Part shown: piece after piece, positions 54,377 to 64,000 of the stretch | How positions within the stretch are numbered: position 1 is the first letter of the stretch | Layout: each line of letters begins with the position of its first letter | DNA from: Tuctoria greenei | Taxonomy: Eukaryota > Streptophyta > Magnoliopsida > Poales > Poaceae | DNA length: 64,000 bases | Assembly (NCBI GenBank): GCA_036927565.1 | Contig: JAYESD010000008.1 | Span: 169,842,922 to 169,906,921 of the forward strand | Direction of reading: 5' to 3' | Position numbers and translations under genes: made by a program | The notes under the pieces: model-generated | What the model was told of the DNA's origin: nothing | Databases searched by the model: none | The model's input: only the letters and a program-made list of their open reading frames with translations

Positions 54377-55981
54377 TGAAAGTCGCCTAGAGGGGGGTAA
54401 ATAGGAAATAAGACCTTACATGCCTTAATCAAACGAGATTAACTCCGGAGGCCGGACTTGTGTGGACAGGGCCGAACTAGTCCGCTCAGCACAGGGTGAA
54501 AACCTAAAAACTTGGTTTCTACAAGTTATTTGCAAAATTTAAGTTCAACGAATATGTAAGCAATGTGTGGTAACCTAGTACAACTTAAATTGTGAAGTTA
54601 AAGCACTTAGGTTACAAGATTTCAACAAAGATCAAAGTGAAGAGCAATATAACAAATAAGAACCCTAATAGCAATGCTAGTGATTATGAAATGTGAAATG
54701 ACAAGCGAGAAAAGATTTATCCCGTGGTTCAGCTCCACGAAGAAGCCTACATCCACGTTGAGAAATCCAGACAAGGATCGGGTCTCACTTGACCCTTCTC
54801 TCACCAAGCCACCACAATGGCCGACTTGGTTTCCACTATATCAATGGGTAATCACCAAGTTTGATTGGGACTGCTCACAAGTTGAGGCTCCCACAAATCA
54901 ATACAATGAGGAGCACACGAAGCTCAACTCACACAAGCCAGAAACATAACACAATGTGCAAAGAGATCAAAATCGAGAGCCCAAACGCGATGGTCTTCCT
55001 TCACTTTCCTCCAAAAACCCTAATCTCTTCAAGATTTGGTCTTAGAGGGCTAGTAGGACGAGTGGAAGGCTTTGGAAGTCTCTAGGTTACTTGTGGCAGC
55101 GCTAGGGTTCAAGAGTTATCAAATAGGGGTCGGGGTCCCCTCTTTATAGGGGTCCCAGCAACTAACCGTTGCCACCAGGGCAAACCCGTACTAGTCCGAC
55201 CTTTTGGGGCCACCGACAATTTCATGTCATCGATTGACAAAAACAGATGACGTGCACGCCAACGTTTGAATTTCAAACGGCCACTGACAATACGGACTAG
55301 TCCGGTACAAAACAGACTAGTCTGAAGTAGGACAGAGAGGTTTGGCCCGTTCCAAAATGGACACAATTGGGTATGGCCGGACTAGTCCGACCCTCTAGGG
55401 TTTTCTCTCGTTTAATCTCACCAAGTCTCAAACAAACTAGTCCGTACCACCACGGACAAGTCTGAACTTTTCCAGAGAGCTTTGATCCGTTCCAAAACGG
55501 ACAAGTTCAGTTTTCGGGGACTTAGCTCCAACTCCACTTAGGGATGAACGGACTAGTCCGTACCCATACGGACAAGTCCGAATTCATCCAGAGACCTTTT
55601 GTCTGCCCGAAAGCGGACTTCTCTAACTGGCCGGACTAGTTCGGCCCTGAGGCTCGGAGTAGTCCGGCCTCCTTGGTTTTTTTCTCATTTTGGCTTCTCA
55701 CTTAGGTTTTTCTCTCAACCACCACTTTGAGCCCTCTAGAATGATCTCAATGCACATGATACATACACCCTCACACATGATATGGCTCACTTAATCTCAA
55801 TACCATAGAAACCCTAATTTCTACGCTTGAGTCTTTGGCGCCCATTTTGATCTTTTCTTTTTGAGGGTTTTCGTCTCATTTCAACCATTACACCTGTGCT
55901 TAAGATTAACTCAGCTCATTAGTCTCTTAATTGTCGTCATCAATCATCCGAAACCCACGGGGATGCCTAGATGCACTTTCA
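54377..55981 (-). repeat. 5' LTR of C2
   Basis: 1605 bp, TGAAAGTCG...GCACTTTCA. Palindrome units are at about 54450-54485 and 55190-55670. A TATAAAGA box on the minus strand lies at 55141-55148. Confidence 0.9.
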
Positions 55982-56307
55982 CAATATCTAAGTCTATCTG
56001 GTCGAGGACACCATGCCAGAAGATCACGTTCCCTTGCGCTTCTCACATGTTGGGCATTATGGTGCGAGCGTAACCGTCGTGTTTTTGAGCATCAGGAGAA
56101 GACGCCGGAGGAACTACTATCCCTTATTTCAGATATGATATATCTCTGGGCAATGGCAGGAGCGACGAATCTATTCAATTTTCGTTTAAATTCATGATGC
56201 CTTTTCATGTGGTCTACTGCTGGTACACCATTCTGTAAAAGATCCATGATGTACTATTTCTCTCCTCTTATTAATATATGCCGGTCATCCGGATCTTTCT
56301 AAAAAAA
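55982..56307 (+). pseudogene. LINE reverse transcriptase C-terminus and 3' end
   Basis: This continues the 7074-7615 LINE frame: LALLTCWALWCERNRRVFEH and IYLWAMAGATNLFN, then a stop at 56195-56197, a short 3' UTR and a run of seven A (56301-56307). Stop-free here. Confidence 0.82.
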
Positions 56308-56563
56308 GACAGATAACATTGGAGGGATGAAGACCGTAGTCAATAGTTCCTCAAGTGTATATGATGAATGTGCTTGCTAACAGTCAAGTGTGAAGCATGA
56401 CGATCCTGCATGCGAAGGCAAATATGTAGAACAACATATCCCGTATATGGAGGTGTGTACATGATTGGAGTTGGTGACGAGACATATTTTTACCCAACTT
56501 GGATGGCAGCATAACCTACGGATCGACTCTACATCGTTTTAGAGTTGCTTATGAGCAAATATC

Positions 56564-56840
56564 CACTACAGGAAACACAAAAATAAACGACGGCCAAATT
56601 AATTGACGACGGCACCGTCGTCTTTTAATTAATTGATGACAGCTAGGTCCAACCGTCGTCTATTAGGCAGTAATTGATGATGGTAAACCTATTACCGTCG
56701 TCTATAACTTAAAGACGGTAGTGAACCATCATTAATTAGTCCCATCGTCAATATGAGCCGACAACCAGGCCCATACGAGTGGCAATAGACGATGGTTTCA
56801 ATAAGCCGTCGTCCATAAGGGTTTATATTGTGTTTGCGAT
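56564..56840 (+). mobile_element. CACTA-type DNA transposon terminus
   Basis: CACTACAGGAAACACAAAAA is a typical CACTA terminal inverted repeat. It is followed by subterminal repeats of GACGACGG and CCGTCGTC in both orientations (about 56592-56810). I find no matching terminus (TTTCCTGTAGTG) before 64000, so it is a solo end or a truncated element. The right limit given is approximate. Confidence 0.6.
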
Positions 56841-57425
56841 GTTATAATTTTTTTGTTTAGTGTTTAGTGGTTGCGTGCATACCAGTTATGCAGAAGCCGA
56901 GTGCAAACTCTAATGTATCTTTTGGATACTTTTGAGTTTAATAAAGTGCTCATTATCGAAAAAATGCATGAGATGTCAAGGCGGGTGATTTGGAACTCGT
57001 GATATCATGATAGCGAAGTATTGACACGTTGATTGCATTCATGGACAATACATGCATGTTACATTTATTGGAACCAGGCTGGACGCATTGACGACAAGAT
57101 TGGGGGCGCACTGGAAGCGCTCACGACATATCCCGTAGACGCATGCAGGCCCGATCAAAACTCCTAATCTAAACGTGTCCACATCTTGCGCTTAGTGGCG
57201 GAGCTAGGTTCTCCTGTAAATAACACATGTTTGCTTGAATATTATTTGAAAATACATATATTTTGTGGTGATGCACCAAGGACACAACAGCAGGTCCGAG
57301 CAAAACTGCACAGGTACCGCGAGTTTGCTTGCTAGCGCCCGAGCACGAATTAGCACTGCGCAGGCCTAATGGCCCATGAACTCAACACAATCTAACAGGT
57401 AGAATGACACGATTTTGGTCTCTTT
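56841..57425. other. Intergenic sequence, no recognisable feature
   Basis: AT-rich sequence between the CACTA end and the RKD-like gene; it should contain that gene's 3' UTR. I see no ORF or repeat family here. Confidence 0.5.
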
Positions 57426-60400
57426 TTAACTACCATCGGTGACAATCTTTCTCCTGGAATCAGTCAACTTCTGGATCTCGTTCATAGTCTCTGCACTTCC
57501 ATTGCCATTTTCCCTTAGATTAGCAATCTTTGCGTCTATGGCTTTTATCTGCAGGAACAAATGTTTTTCACGTTCTGCTGGGCACTGTTAACTAACATGT
57601 AGGCGGGATCCCAAAATGCAAGGTACCTTTCGGTGAGGCCAGCGTGTGATGCCAAACTTTCTCCTGAGGCCTTTGAGGACGGTGGCGCAGACACCGAGCT
57701 CCTTGCATGCTTCCGCCATGGGGAGGTGAAAGTAACGCGAGATATCACGCAGCTCCAGCTCTTTTGTCCTCTCCCTCTGCGAATGACATTAGTAACTTTA
57801 CTCATTTAATGCATTGAATGTTACGGTTCACCACCCATACATAAAATCATAATTCTAGTGGAGAGATGTATGATCTGCTGCGACAGCATATCTGCTGATC
57901 AAGTTCCACTCTCTTCGATCTTAATAAGTCTGGAATCCTGGTCCTGGATGCGTTTTGTACTCTACCCCACTAAATCATCACTAATTTATATACTACGTCG
58001 TCTACGAAATGTTAGCTCCTCAATAACCTCCAGAAATTAGAAGAAATAGGATCATCAGTGTGACGCTATAACACCTGTACCTAGGCTACATGAAATTTGC
58101 ATATTAGATGGTAATTTTCACCTCTCTTGTACACTTCTCTGCAGTGATGTAAAATGTGATAATTTATTGATAATATATAATTTTATATGGTGCTTTTTAT
58201 CATACATACAGTACCAATGTTACCATTATTTAGGTTCAAAACTATCATTTATTATATTTTATACTATTGGAAACTGGAATATCCCTACCTGCTGGAATTT
58301 ATTTTATGAATATCGAGATACACAAAGGAATAGTAGGCACTAACCTGTGAGTTCAAGGAAAACCTCACAGGGAAATAAATAATATACAAAAAGTTACGTA
58401 CTACCTCATTGGTTTGTGTAGAACTAACACAACAATATTATTCTCTGTGCATCGTCGTGCAAAAACTGACTAATTATACTTTACCTCGTCAGTTGCCCCC
58501 AGAAGCACAACGAAATGAGTCAAATGATTGGGAAATTTCCATGACTATGCCGTTTTTTCCTCTCATGAAGCCAGCTGGCCTCTGTTGTTTTTATTTTAGC
58601 CCAGGTGAAGCCACTCTTTGATGCATGAAATTTTACAATTTTACTGTTTAGAGGGATTCATTACCCCATTGTAACCTAAACAAATCCCTAAATCCTCTAA
58701 GCCACAGTCGTGGACGACCCAAGTGTCTACCACATGTATTCACCGCCACACCTTGTGGCCTAACCGCTTTACCGCTTCTAGTCCTCCACCACATTGATAG
58801 GGCAAACATTGCCAGCAACAGTGGCATTTTGCAGTTTCATATTTTGAGTGTTGCATGCGCAGTGAGTAAAACAATGAGGTGTTACTTTGCCTTGTTCCAA
58901 ACTCTAGCTGGTATGCGACTAATTGTGATGCCTAACATTATTTCTGATATCTTATGATGTTTATATGATGTTATGCACACTCTTTTGAGTCAGACTCTAT
59001 GATTTGTTACTCTCATAGAAACTGTAATATATTTGAAAATATTGGGGAAAATGCAGCTTTATTTAGTTATTTTTTAACTGTAATATCCGACAAAAAACCT
59101 TGTCGCTGCCCCCAAAACATATATTTTTTCTGAAGCTTTTTATTGACAGGGAAGGACAAGATAAAACCCGGCGTGACCTAATTTCCTTGAGAGTGGGCCG
59201 TCAGAAGCTGCCAACAGGGGAAACATTCCTGACAGTAAGCCGACAGGCAAATTTTATTTCCCTGTCGTCATATCTCTAGCGTCTATTGCCTGAGGTTTGC
59301 CAATTGGTTATTTTTTTTATTACCGGTCGTATGTTTTTCTTTGACAGCTTTCTCAACCTTCAGGGAAATTTCGATTTGCAGTTGTTTTAGTTCATGATAT
59401 AAAGAAAATTTGAACCGTTCTCAATATATTATTTGGTTTTGTGCCCTTTATGCCATACGACGATAGAACACACCAAAATGATATGAATGAGAAGACACAT
59501 ATACTAGCATGCTCCTAACACACATCTGGAGACACAAATACTGATATACACCCATATAAGCACATGCCCAAAACACTTGCACATATTAACGTTAGCATAC
59601 GTAGGCCCCAAAAAAATTAATCCTAACAGGTGAAGTTGTGATATGACTTTAGTAGTGAAGAAGTTACCTGAATCGCGAACCTACTTCTGTGATCAGGGTG
59701 ACGGACCTCTTGTTGCTCCTGATCGTCAACAGCATTGTTTGGCTGAGATGGACCTAGATCGATGTATCAAACGGCAATCACATAACTGCGAGCAACACGG
59801 TATATAATCAAATCTGGAAGGAAGAGCATGTGAAGTGATTATGAACAATCCTACCTGATGCCGCTGCCATGTCTTCCTGTGCGATCATGGTCTGGACGCC
59901 ATCAACAGCATTAGCCAAAATCTGTTGATCATCAACGACACCGATTTCGATTTCGTCCACTGGTGCTGCTGCTACGCGATTCTCGTCTCTATGGCCACAA
60001 ATGCCAGCCATACTGGTGCAGAGAACATCGAGGAAATCGGAGATTGAGTCATGCACAAGGGTGTAGCCGTCGCTTGCTCTCTGGTGTGCGTAGTCCATGA
60101 GGTAGTGCTTCACCCATGCATAATCTCGGCCGGTAAAACTATTCATCATAAACCGAGTTACTAGTAGATGAATGGCAGAAACGTTCATCCATTTGATGAG
60201 ATAACATGAAATTAGGACGCTCCAAAACTTACTCGATGAAGGACTGATGCGCGGGTGCAAGAGCCAGTACTCCGTCTGGATTGACGTGATACACCTCCAG
60301 CGTTGCATGGTAGAAGAAGCCAGCAGTACCATGGATGCAAAGCTTTGTCGTCTCGAGCACTAGAAATTCATATGACGAATAAACCTATCGATCGAGACAT

Positions 60401-60848
60401 GGCGTACAGTATGTGTTTGTAGGGAGTCTTTACGTATATGTCGTTAGCAGGAGAGTTTACCGTTAGAGTGCACCACTTCTCGTAGAATTTGGCATCTGGT
60501 GCAGTCTACTGCGCTCTGATGAACGTATGAGGATGAGGCCTCGACGTTTTGATGAACGCTAGTAGTAGACGGACCAGCGACGGTCGGAGGAGCGCTGCTG
60601 TCGATCTTTGAGTAGGAGCCATTTCCCGGCATTGCCGCCGTCCAGTCCAAGGGATCGCCACCGTAAGAACCAGCGGTGACGTTCTGCAAAGGCGCCCCTG
60701 CAGGCGGAGAGTACAAGCCGTCCGGAAAGTCGAGGCCACCGCTGTCGGGAACGTGAAGCAAATGCGAGACGTCGTCGAAATCATTCAACGGGTCGTAGGG
60801 CCATTGCTCCTCGGCGCCGTGGTTGTTGTTGTCGCCGTTCGCCGCCAT
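57426..60848 (-). CDS. RWP-RK domain (RKD-like) transcription factor, six exons, 385 aa
   Basis: Exons on the minus strand are 60848-60461, 60359-60233, 60138-59855, 59753-59668, 57776-57627 and 57548-57426 (stop). Every intron is GT-AG and all phases join, giving 1158 nt. The DNA-binding domain is in exon 5: LELRDISRYFHLPMAEACKE, then VCATVLKGLRRKFGITRWPH and RK, with the signature RWPHRK, followed by IKAID in exon 6. Exons 1-3 carry the conserved N-terminal region CTRCQILREVVHSN, KLCIHGTAGFFYHATLEVY and GRDYAWVKHYL. The start at 60848 (MAANGDNNNHG) is preferred over an in-frame ATG at 60908 in CACA-rich leader sequence. RKD proteins act in the nucleus and are known in other plants for egg-cell and early-embryo programmes; the role here is inferred from family only. 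Intron 4 is 1.9 kb. Confidence 0.88.
57777..59667 (-). other. Large intron 4 of the RKD-like gene
   Basis: 1891 bp with GTAACT donor and TCGCAG acceptor. It is AT-rich. Around 59090-59290 there are several short CCGTCAG/CTGTCGT/CCTGACAG words, reminiscent of CACTA subterminal repeats but without a terminus; I would not call an element. Confidence 0.6.
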
Positions 60849-60972
60849 TGCCGCCGCCGGGCTGAGAGGACGTACGGGGGAGTGTGTGTATGTGTGTGGG
60901 TTGAACACACAAGCGATGGACAGAAGCGAAATGGTGGCGGTTCAGACGGGACGAAGGGCAAACAGCGCTGTT

Positions 60973-60982
60973 TATTTGTAGT
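60973..60982 (-). promoter_or_regulatory. Possible TATA element of the RKD-like gene
   Basis: The minus strand reads CTACAAATAAAC, about 125 bp before the chosen ATG. This is a weak match, and the transcription start is unknown. Confidence 0.35.
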
Positions 60983-61030
60983 AACTGCCGTGTTGGACTG
61001 TTTACACGGGGGTGCGTGTTCCTATTCCCC

Positions 61031-61036
61031 CACGTG
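61031..61036. promoter_or_regulatory. G-box upstream of the RKD-like gene
   Basis: CACGTG in CCCCCACGTGTTTAA, about 180 bp before the ATG. G-boxes bind bZIP and bHLH factors in plants; use here is inference. Confidence 0.4.
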
Positions 61037-61463
61037 TTTAATTTACTGTCCGGTCAAACTCATTTGCATTTCTTTCCATTCGTAATACTTTCACGCATTT
61101 CTTTCCTTTGGTGCACGAAACTATGGTGTGAATTTGTTCCCGTCAGTAAAAATATTCATGTTGGCCTCAAATCTTCAAACTTATTTGCATCATTTCAGTT
61201 CGAATGAATGTGAATGGCACCTTGCATTATTTGTTTTTACCCATGCGGTCAAACGTGATTAGTAGGTATATATGAAAAACATTCAGAGGAAATGTTAGTG
61301 AGATATTGGGCTGCTCTTTACGAATCTTTGTGCTGCCAACCACGTACAACACATTCACCACACAAAAACCTTGTATACACTTAATCTTCTAGTTCTAAAC
61401 TTTAAAATTTAATATCTTTATCCCATTCCCCTACAGGAATGCGGTTGGAATTGCGACGGCCGT
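61037..61463. other. Promoter-side intergenic sequence
   Basis: AT-rich, with no gene or repeat I recognise. Confidence 0.5.
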
Positions 61464-64000
61464 TGTCAGGACCCGCCTTCTGTGGACCCACTTGTGCATC
61501 CCGTACCAATATCTGGATTAGTAGTTGATACGCACAACATAATAGATCGAAATCTATACAATAATTATTTATTTATAAATAATATAAGTCTTACAAACAT
61601 GATCTAGATTACATTGGATGTGGTCGTGGATGACCACCAGAACAGATAAATCCTCAGAAACAGCGGAGCAGAACGGCGCCATGCCCAACAGGCAGACCTG
61701 AGAAGTAGGACTAGAACCAATCGTCATCCTCACACGCTTCAACTTCTTTGTCTTCTAATAAAACCACATATAAAACAAGAGTGAGTACATAAGGTATCCC
61801 GCAAGCCCTAACACTACTCAAGGGGAGGTGTTTCATGCATTGGGGCTTGTAGCAAGGAGAGGCCATACGGCTTAGTTTTGCCGAAAAGCATTTTATGCAA
61901 GGTTCTCTTTGAAAAGAGTTTTGCAATAGGAGGGAGAAGTAGTTGAATCAGTATTGCTATAGTTGGCGGGCCCTCGGGGAGTTTCAGACCATCCCGCCAG
62001 TTCCCTCACTTTTAGATGAGTCTTCGGACCCTTGGCCCTGACGACTCCGGCACGCATGCCAACACTTTCCCAAAATACGGCGGTCTCGACCACCCCCCAC
62101 ACACACATTTCAATGAGATGCACTAAAGCGAATCATTAGGAGTCCAAAGCATAGTGTGCCAAGATTGTGACAACAGCTATCCGGATAGATCAAGACTCTA
62201 CAGAGTTTGTACACTTTACCCACAGGCTATGTACTCTGGATCAAAGAGTAACGCAACGCTCATCCCATCTTCCTTGAGGAACCCCAAATTCACACCTCGG
62301 CCCGACGCAGGGGCTATTCGGGCATTCACTACCCAGCCAGACATCGGACGACCCTCGGTCTCCGTGTCATTTCCTGGTCCACCGTGCCCCACATGGATCT
62401 CCAGGTTTTCTCATGTGGCAGTTACCAGAAAGGTAGGGCGAGTCATGCCCATACAGGTTCTGTGGTTGTACGAAATCACTACGTTGAGGTCAAATGAACC
62501 GATCCTTATATTGGTGAGGCGGCTCCATCCGTCCTTGGCTAAAGGACTAGTTCGGAACACACAACGTCGAACTAAACTGAAGTACTCAACACAAGGCTAG
62601 TCCGAAAAACATGTTCATCGGACTACTACTGAAGCACTCAGTGTCGATCGGTGGGTTACACCGAATACACAACCGTGACTGGTATACCTCTTAGGGAGCC
62701 CACGGCATCCCATTACCATACCCACCTCGACCACCCTTCCCCTTCACACACACAGTTCGTTAATCACCCACCCATATCCTAACTCACACCACCAAACACC
62801 TTTTAACACATTTCACAATAATGTATACAGTGTGTAGTGGTTCGCGACGCGAACATCGTAGGGGTTCCTAAGCATAGTACTAACGAGGAGGTGCTCGCAT
62901 CACTGCTATAGTGCAGTGATGAAGCTATTAGGTTATCAAGGGGTTGTGTTGTCAAGGTCAAGGAGGGGATTGTGATAGTCACTGCTATTATTGTAACTGA
63001 TGCAGTATCTTGTTTCAAGGTGTTGATAGCGAGCAACTATTGTGTTACTGTTTATCCTTAGGTAGTAGCTAACACCGATATTCAGTCATCAGCATATCTC
63101 ATGCTACCACATTTCAAGTGGTTCATAGCATAACAACATTTTTAAAATAGACATACAATCATGCAATGAAAACAGGCCATAAGTGCGATTACAAAACATA
63201 GGTAAAATATGGTCAAGGAGTTAGAGCTTGCCTTTATGATGTTTATCAGGGTCTTTGTCCAGTTCTTCGTGGTCCGGGTTTGAATATGTCCTTCGCGAAC
63301 TCTCCGATTACTAAGTACTTAGCTACGCGAAGAAAATACGATTTATCGATAAAGATCCAAGAAATCCAAATAAAACTTTGATAAATACAAAGTCATTCAA
63401 TAATGTGGTTGTTGAGATAACTATAAGGCTTATCGAAGAATATAATATTCTACCAGTGGCTTATTTAGAAATAATATTATTTCTTTAGCCAATCAAATGG
63501 TCATTAAAAGTTTATAACGGTTTTATCGGGTCTTCTGGTTATACAGTGTTTGTGACCATTATGGTTAATTCACTAGTTCATATTATAAACTACTTATGTT
63601 ACGGTTAACGGGTTAACCATAACCTCCATGAGACTTCTTTATAATTAGTCTATCATTAGAATAGTATATTTACTAAGGTTCTACTAATGTAATATTCACT
63701 TATTTTAGAGACCAAGAATATATTCTAATATTCTTGAGCCAACTCAATATTTTAACAACAACTAGTGTATGACTCATTAGTTTATACCACTTCTTAACCA
63801 GTTACCTTCTTAATACATTTTAAACATAAAGAACATATTTTAAGACTTATTTATTATATAGTTACTAGGATTTTATGGAATTTACTGGTGAAGATATTAT
63901 TTTCTTTAAAATTTGCAGGTGAGTTTCTATTATCCAAAATTATCTGTTTACCTTTTTACAGTGACTCTGGTTAGTTCATTATCCTATACTTTATTTTAAT
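61464..64000 (-). mobile_element. Gypsy-type LTR, partial (minus orientation)
   Basis: Begins TGTCAGGACCCG and runs off the window. Its layout parallels the G2 LTR read in the same direction: an AT-rich stretch, GAGTGAGTACATAAGG (against GAGTGAGTACATGTTG in G2), then CTCTACAGAGTTTGTACACT then TTACCC (against CTCTGCAGAGTTTGCACCAT), and so on. It is a different family from G2, with no dense palindrome array, only isolated GGACTAGTTCGG at about 62544. Whether it is a solo LTR or the 5' LTR of a further element cannot be seen. Confidence 0.55.

Larger units (their letters stand above)
7616..55981 (-). mobile_element. Ty1-copia retrotransposon C2 (SIRE/Maximus-like), host of the inner nest
   Basis: The element lies on the minus strand with its 5' LTR at 54377-55981 and 3' LTR at 7616-9234. 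It is inserted in the LINE with a 5-bp target duplication, CAATG (7611-7615) and CAATA (55982-55986), differing at one base. Its own internal sequence is 54376-47836 plus 11248-9235; the 36.6 kb between belongs to C3 and to elements nested in C3. In element order it carries gag, pol, a palindrome-rich spacer, an accessory gene, an internal purine tract and the 3' polypurine tract. All genes are degenerate. Confidence 0.9.

Noticed and set aside
57545..57805. 86-codon minus-strand open frame over RKD exon 5
   Set aside because: Wrong frame; it reads through the splice sites. The correct frame encodes the RWP-RK domain.
58409..58621. Small plus-strand open frame in RKD intron 4
   Set aside because: Short, not recognisable, in AT-rich intron sequence.
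59090..59290. CACTA element inside RKD intron 4
   Set aside because: Only short CCGTCAG-type words are visible; no terminal inverted repeat or target duplication.
60849..60908. Upstream in-frame ATG of the RKD-like gene
   Set aside because: Adds a 20-residue extension from a CACA-rich leader with no recognisable content; the start at 60848 is simpler. Not excluded.
62154..62600. 148-codon plus-strand open frame
   Set aside because: Lies in a gypsy-type LTR and resembles non-coding LTR sequence of G2.

Overview
This is plant nuclear DNA, most likely from a grass. The evidence is a multi-exon RWP-RK (RKD-type) gene with canonical GT-AG introns, SIRE/Maximus-like Ty1-copia elements with tRNA-iMet primer-binding sites, a chromodomain Ty3-gypsy element, a LINE and a CACTA end. 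I see nothing prokaryotic and no rRNA or tRNA gene. All family names come from reading the sequence; no database was searched.

Layout. 1-56307 is a nest of transposons built on a LINE. Copia element C1 (minus strand, 5' half only, 1-7073) sits on the left side of the LINE. The LINE (plus strand) runs 7074-7615 and resumes, in frame, at 55982-56307. Copia element C2 (minus, 7616-55981) splits it and is flanked by CAATG/CAATA. Copia element C3 (minus, 11254-47835, target duplication GGTAT) sits inside the accessory gene of C2. Two further insertions sit inside C3: a gypsy complex in its 3' LTR (12331-23742, target duplication TCCGC/TCCGG), and a plus-strand tandem copia C4 in its pol gene (27386-42022). 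C4 has three copia blocks: a truncated first copy, a shared middle LTR, a second copy with intact gag and pol, and a 3' LTR. The gypsy complex is a plus-strand element (G1) invaded by a minus-strand relative (G2) and then deleted, which left a palindrome with arms of about 0.86 kb.

56308-64000 is outside the nest: a CACTA terminus, an RKD-like transcription factor gene on the minus strand (57426-60848, six exons, 385 aa), and part of a gypsy-type LTR running off the right edge.

The main unexplained signal is a 12-bp palindrome, CGGACTAGTCCG (and CGGACAAGTCCG / CGGACTTGTCCG), in dense arrays in the LTRs of all the copia elements and of the unrelated gypsy elements. It also lies in the spacer before the copia accessory gene and inside the gag coding sequence of C3 and C4. 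The copia elements also share a non-env accessory gene after RNase H, a second polypurine-like tract after that gene, and a conserved 34-nt stop-codon block at the gag/pol junction. My working hypothesis is a transposon-encoded protein that acts through the palindrome arrays, with the gypsy elements either sharing or exploiting the same signal. This is inference.
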